NCBI GenBank assembly: GCA_913009765.1
Contig: CAJVYT010000151.1
Coordinates: 1-9,488, forward strand
From: an uncultured candidate division Zixibacteria bacterium
Lineage (GTDB): Bacteria; Zixibacteria; MSB-5A5; GN15; FEB-12
Direction of reading: 5' to 3'
Length of the DNA: 9,488 nucleotides
Made by a program: the position numbers and the translations under genes. Shown here piece by piece: positions 6,911 to 9,488 of the stretch; the stretch's first letter is position 1, and each line of letters starts with the position of its first letter. The notes beneath the pieces are model-generated. The model made no database searches, was not told the origin of the DNA, and was given only the letters and a program-made list of their open reading frames with translations.

Positions 6911-7924
6911 ATGATAGTCGTCTTTAATGAAAATGCTACTCATGCTCAAATTCAAAAGGTAACTGAAAAGCTGCTTGATAAAGGATTTGATTTGCACCGC
7001 TCAACCGGTTCATCTCAAGTTGTCTTTGGTGTTGTTGGAGATACTCTTGCTGTTGATACCCGTGATTTTGAAGTGCTTGCCGGTGTTAGCGAAGTTATCA
7101 GAATATCTGAACCGTACAAACTTGCAAGCCGTTCATTTAAAAAAGAAGATACAATTGTCAAAGTCGGAAAAGCAACATTCGGCGGGAAAAAAATCGGTAT
7201 GATTGCCGGTCCTTGTTCTATTGAATCAAGAGAGCAAATAAAAAAAATTGCTAAGATGATAAAAAAGACAGGGACAAAAGTTCTTCGAGGTGGAGCATAT
7301 AAACCGAGAACTTCACCGTATGCATTTCAGGGAATGGGTGAAGAGGGGCTGAAGTATCTTCGTGAAGCGGGTGATACGAATGACATGGCGGTTGTCTCTG
7401 AAGTTATGGACCGTATGGATATAATTCCGGCTCTCAAGTATGTGGATATGATTCAGGTAGGTGCAAGAAACATGCAGAATTTCGCTCTGCTTAAAGAGCT
7501 TGGAAAAATAAATCTGCCGATTCTGCTCAAACGAGGGATGTCGGCAACATTACAAGAACTTTTGATGGCGGCTGAATATATTATGGCAGGCGGGAATCAT
7601 CAGATTATTCTCTGTGAACGGGGGATACGTACATTTGAAAATTACACTCGTAATACACTTGATATTTCAGCAGTACCGGTCTTACAGAAATTGACTCATC
7701 TACCTGTCATTACTGACCCATCGCATGGGGTTGGTATTCGTGATAAAGTTGCTCCAATGGCACGTGCATCGGTAGCCGCCGGGGCAGATGGGCTTATTTT
7801 GGAAGTACATTACGACCCTGATAAAGCGTTTTCCGACGGAGCCCAGACTTTGTATGTCAACCAGTATGAGCAGTTGGTCAAAGAGCTCAAAATAATCGCC
7901 TCAGCAGTAAATCGTACTTTGTAA
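6911..7924 (+). CDS. aroF: 3-deoxy-7-phosphoheptulonate (DAHP) synthase with N-terminal regulatory domain
   Basis: This enzyme condenses phosphoenolpyruvate with erythrose-4-phosphate in the first step of the shikimate pathway. It has 337 residues and is of the type I-beta form described from Thermotoga maritima: a ferredoxin-like/ACT-like domain (about 1-70), a short linker, then a TIM barrel. Metal ligands are Cys102 in AGPCS, His272 in DPSHG, Glu298 in LEVHYDP and Asp309 in FSDGAQ, the same positions as I recall for the T. maritima enzyme. KVLRGGAYKPRTSP (123-136), QVGARNMQN (182-190) and LLKRGM (205-210) bind substrate phosphates. In T. maritima the N-terminal domain mediates feedback by Tyr/Phe, so similar control is likely but not shown here. 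GAGAAAGA at 6893-6900 is a plausible SD. The symbol is the one commonly given to this family; aroG or aroA are also used. Confidence 0.95.
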   Translation: MIVVFNENATHAQIQKVTEKLLDKGFDLHRSTGSSQVVFGVVGDTLAVDTRDFEVLAGVSEVIRISEPYKLASRSFKKEDTIVKVGKATFGGKKIGMIAGPCSIESREQIKKIAKMIKKTGTKVLRGGAYKPRTSPYAFQGMGEEGLKYLREAGDTNDMAVVSEVMDRMDIIPALKYVDMIQVGARNMQNFALLKELGKINLPILLKRGMSATLQELLMAAEYIMAGGNHQIILCERGIRTFENYTRNTLDISAVPVLQKLTHLPVITDPSHGVGIRDKVAPMARASVAAGADGLILEVHYDPDKAFSDGAQTLYVNQYEQLVKELKIIASAVNRTL

Positions 7925-7987
7925 ATTTTTCTCATAACTTTCTTATTAAAACTGGACTTTTCTTCTCAAATTCTGTTATTTTCACAA

Positions 7988-8013
7988 CCTTAGATTTATG
8001 TTAAGTCTTAAGG
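7988..8013 (+). promoter_or_regulatory. Candidate RNA hairpin covering an SD sequence before argS
   Basis: The RNA of this stretch can fold into a stem in which CCTTAGATTT (7988-7997) pairs with AAGTC (8003-8007) and TAAGG (8009-8013). It has one bulged U at 8008, one G-U pair (7995-8005) and a five-base loop AUGUU. Ten base pairs form. Four of the five bases of the AAGGA at 8010-8014 lie in the 3' arm, so folding would hide the ribosome site. Inside it is a shorter perfect DNA palindrome, TTAAG-T-CTTAA (8001-8011). In AT-rich DNA such stems arise by chance fairly often, so a regulatory role is only a hypothesis. Confidence 0.35.
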
Positions 8014-8014
8014 A
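8010..8014 (+). promoter_or_regulatory. Strong Shine-Dalgarno-like AAGGA
   Basis: This is the best SD match I found ahead of any start in the window. It lies six bases before an ATG at 8021 that opens a 13-codon ORF. It does not serve the argS ATG at 8049 directly, since it is 34 bases away. Most other genes here have weak or badly spaced SD sequences, which makes this one stand out. Confidence 0.5.
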
Positions 8015-8020
8015 TGAAAT

Positions 8021-8062
8021 ATGTCAATTTTGAAATTTGAAAGAAACAATGCTAAAGAATAA
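8021..8062 (+). CDS. Possible 13-residue leader ORF overlapping the argS start
   Basis: An ATG with an ideally spaced AAGGA opens a short reading frame (MSILKFERNNAKE, then TAA at 8060-8062). It is in a different frame from argS and covers the argS ATG at 8049-8051 by 14 bases. Ribosomes ending here could restart at argS, or could open the upstream hairpin. The peptide contains one Arg (AGA) but no Arg run, so classical attenuation by arginine codons is not suggested. It may be a chance ORF. Another reading is that a base error separates this start from the real argS N-terminus. Confidence that it is translated is low. Confidence 0.25.
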   Translation: MSILKFERNNAKE

Positions 8063-9488
8063 ATTTAAAGAAGAATTTGCCAATAAAGCAGCCAGAGCAT
8101 TTCAAACTCTGTTTTCTGATAAGTATATAGAAATAGGCGATAAGCAGGTTTTTTCAGCTCAGTTTATATTAGATAATATCGAAAAACCAAAAGATCCTAC
8201 CAAAGGACGATTTGCCTTTCCGGTTTTTCGCTATGGGAAACTGCTCGGTGATAATCCTCCTTCGATAGCATCTAAAATCACAGAAGCAATCAACAGTTTA
8301 GATAATAATCTTATTACTGTTTCTTCTATTGCCGGTTTTATCAATATACAGACAGAATTTGCTATTGAGGCATCAGAGACTATCAAAAATGCTGTTGAAA
8401 ACGAAACAAATTACGGTTCATCTGATGTTGGAAACGGTAAAAAAGTTCTAGTCGAATATTCGTCTCCTAATATAGCTAAGCCGTTTGGTGTAAATCATAT
8501 ACGTACAACTATATTAGGTAACTCTTTAAGGCGAATTTTTCTTAAGCTTGGGTATGAAACAATCGGTATCAACTATCTTGGCGATTGGGGAACGCAGTTT
8601 GGAAAGATGATTGTTGCCTATAAAAAATGGGCTGACCCATCACTTGTAGGCAAGGAAACAGTAACAGATTTACTGGCATTGTATGTTCGTTTTCATGATG
8701 AAGCAGAGGAAAATAAAGAACTTGAAAATCAGGCTCGTGAAGAGTTCAAGAAACTTGAGTCAGGCGATGCCGAAAACAGAGCATTATGGGAGAAATTTCG
8801 GGAAATCTCAATAAATGAATTCAATCGGGTGTATGACATCATGGGTATTGAGTTTGACTGGGTCACCGGCGAAGCATTTTTAAATGATAAAATGACACAT
8901 ACTATCAAAGCGTTTGAAAAAGCAAATCTTGTGTCTGAATCAGAGGGTGCCACGATTGTCGATTTGCACGATGAACAGCTTCCTCCGGTTTTATTGAAAA
9001 AAGCCGATGGAGCCACACTTTATTTGACTCGTGATTTGAGCGGTTATTTGTATCGGGCGAATGAATTTAACTTTGATGAAATGCTTTATGTTGTTGCGGT
9101 TAATCAGTCGGTACATTTTCAGCAGATGTTTAAAGCACTTGCCATGCTTGAAGATGCCCAAGCTGTTCCTGAAGAAAAGCGGATGTCATCTAAAGGAAAA
9201 CATGTAGAATTTGGGATGATAAAGTTTGGCGATAAGATGATGAAGACGAGAAAAGGTCATATTATCTTATTAGAAGATGTAATCAATGAAGCAGCGAAGT
9301 TGGCAAAAGAAAAAATAGAAGAAAAAACACCTGATTTAAAAAATATTGATGATATCGCTTTGCAAATCGGTCTTGGGGCGATTTTCTATTCACAAATGTC
9401 GGTGCGTCGTCAAAAAGATGTTAACTTTAAATGGGAAGAAGTCTTATCGTTTGAGGGTGAGACTGGTCCGTATTTACAGTATACTCAT
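8049..9488 (+). CDS. argS: Arginyl-tRNA synthetase, N-terminal 480 residues (ArgS), cut by window end
   Basis: This class I synthetase charges tRNA-Arg with arginine in the cytoplasm. The frame is open for 480 codons to the last base, ending in GPYLQYTH, a conserved ArgRS segment; about 70-100 residues including most of the anticodon-binding DALR domain lie outside. An N-terminal Add-1 domain covers about 1-125. SSPNIAKPFGVNHIRTT (138-154) is the class I signature region, where the usual HxGH reads Gly147-Val-Asn-His150. INYLGDWGTQFG (174-185), ATLYLTRDLSGYLYR (322-336) and QSVHFQQMFK (353-362) are typical, and DKMMKTRKG (395-403) stands for KMSKS. In-frame TGA at 8031 limits the start; TTG at 8037 is an alternative. 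The chosen ATG has only a weak GAAAG at 8039-8043. Confidence 0.95.
   Translation, partial: MLKNKFKEEFANKAARAFQTLFSDKYIEIGDKQVFSAQFILDNIEKPKDPTKGRFAFPVFRYGKLLGDNPPSIASKITEAINSLDNNLITVSSIAGFINIQTEFAIEASETIKNAVENETNYGSSDVGNGKKVLVEYSSPNIAKPFGVNHIRTTILGNSLRRIFLKLGYETIGINYLGDWGTQFGKMIVAYKKWADPSLVGKETVTDLLALYVRFHDEAEENKELENQAREEFKKLESGDAENRALWEKFREISINEFNRVYDIMGIEFDWVTGEAFLNDKMTHTIKAFEKANLVSESEGATIVDLHDEQLPPVLLKKADGATLYLTRDLSGYLYRANEFNFDEMLYVVAVNQSVHFQQMFKALAMLEDAQAVPEEKRMSSKGKHVEFGMIKFGDKMMKTRKGHIILLEDVINEAAKLAKEKIEEKTPDLKNIDDIALQIGLGAIFYSQMSVRRQKDVNFKWEEVLSFEGETGPYLQYTH

Larger units (their letters stand above)
7925..8048 (+). other. Intergenic region between DAHP synthase gene and argS
   Basis: This 124-base gap is the only real non-coding space in the genomic part of the window. 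It is pyrimidine-rich in its first half (many CTT/TTC runs up to about 7990). I see no GC-rich hairpin followed by a T run, so no intrinsic terminator can be called. No convincing -35/-10 pair is visible either; TATGTT at 7997-8002 is a weak -10-like match with no good partner. The second half holds a hairpin, a strong SD-like AAGGA and a tiny ORF, listed separately. argS may be read through from the trp operon or have its own unrecognised promoter here. Confidence 0.7.

Noticed and set aside
6975..7202. Plus-strand 75-codon frame inside the DAHP synthase gene
   Set aside because: It overlaps the regulatory domain coding region in another frame and has no SD or recognisable motif.
8001..8011. 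TTAAGTCTTAA palindrome as a repressor operator
   Set aside because: It is only 11 bases, AT-rich, not tied to a visible promoter, and is partly explained by the larger hairpin; not enough to call an operator.
8729..9016. Minus-strand 95-codon frame inside argS
   Set aside because: It is antisense to conserved ArgRS coding sequence with no independent support.

Overview
The window is a bacterial chromosomal segment. It carries an almost complete tryptophan biosynthesis operon, followed by two shared aromatic-pathway genes and the 5' part of argS. All genes lie on the + strand. The DNA is AT-rich, proteins favour Lys and Ile, and genes are packed with overlaps or gaps of a few bases. The organism cannot be named from this sequence alone. 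The first 113 bases are not genomic: they hold a full Illumina P5/TruSeq adapter preceded by a poly-T run and noise. This points to a draft or metagenome-type assembly whose contig breaks inside trpE.

Layout: 1-113 is sequencing artefact. From 114 the order is trpE (last 76 codons), trpG, trpD, a 12-TM MFS transporter gene, trpC, trpF, trpB, trpA, an AroQ-type chorismate mutase, and a DAHP synthase of the Thermotoga maritima type with an N-terminal ferredoxin-like/ACT-like domain. A 124-base gap (7925-8048) has no clear terminator. argS follows and runs off the right edge after 480 codons.

How the genes fit together: DAHP synthase makes the first shikimate-pathway intermediate. TrpE/TrpG, TrpD, TrpF, TrpC and TrpA/TrpB take chorismate to tryptophan. 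Chorismate mutase diverts chorismate to prephenate for Phe/Tyr. One tightly coupled gene cluster therefore holds the pathway entry step and both enzymes that compete for chorismate. All enzymes keep their key catalytic residues, so this looks like a working pathway. Junctions trpE to DAHP synthase run from an 11-base overlap to a 3-base gap, and most starts lack a good Shine-Dalgarno (SD) sequence, so translation is probably coupled.

The points that deserve a second look are: the MFS transporter embedded between trpD and trpC; a hairpin before argS that would cover the best SD in the window, which itself precedes a 13-codon ORF overlapping the argS start; a degenerate HIGH motif in ArgRS; the separate chorismate mutase next to DAHP synthase; and the adapter contamination. 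I saw no mobile element, CRISPR array, tRNA/rRNA gene or defence system. The window is mostly ordinary core metabolism.
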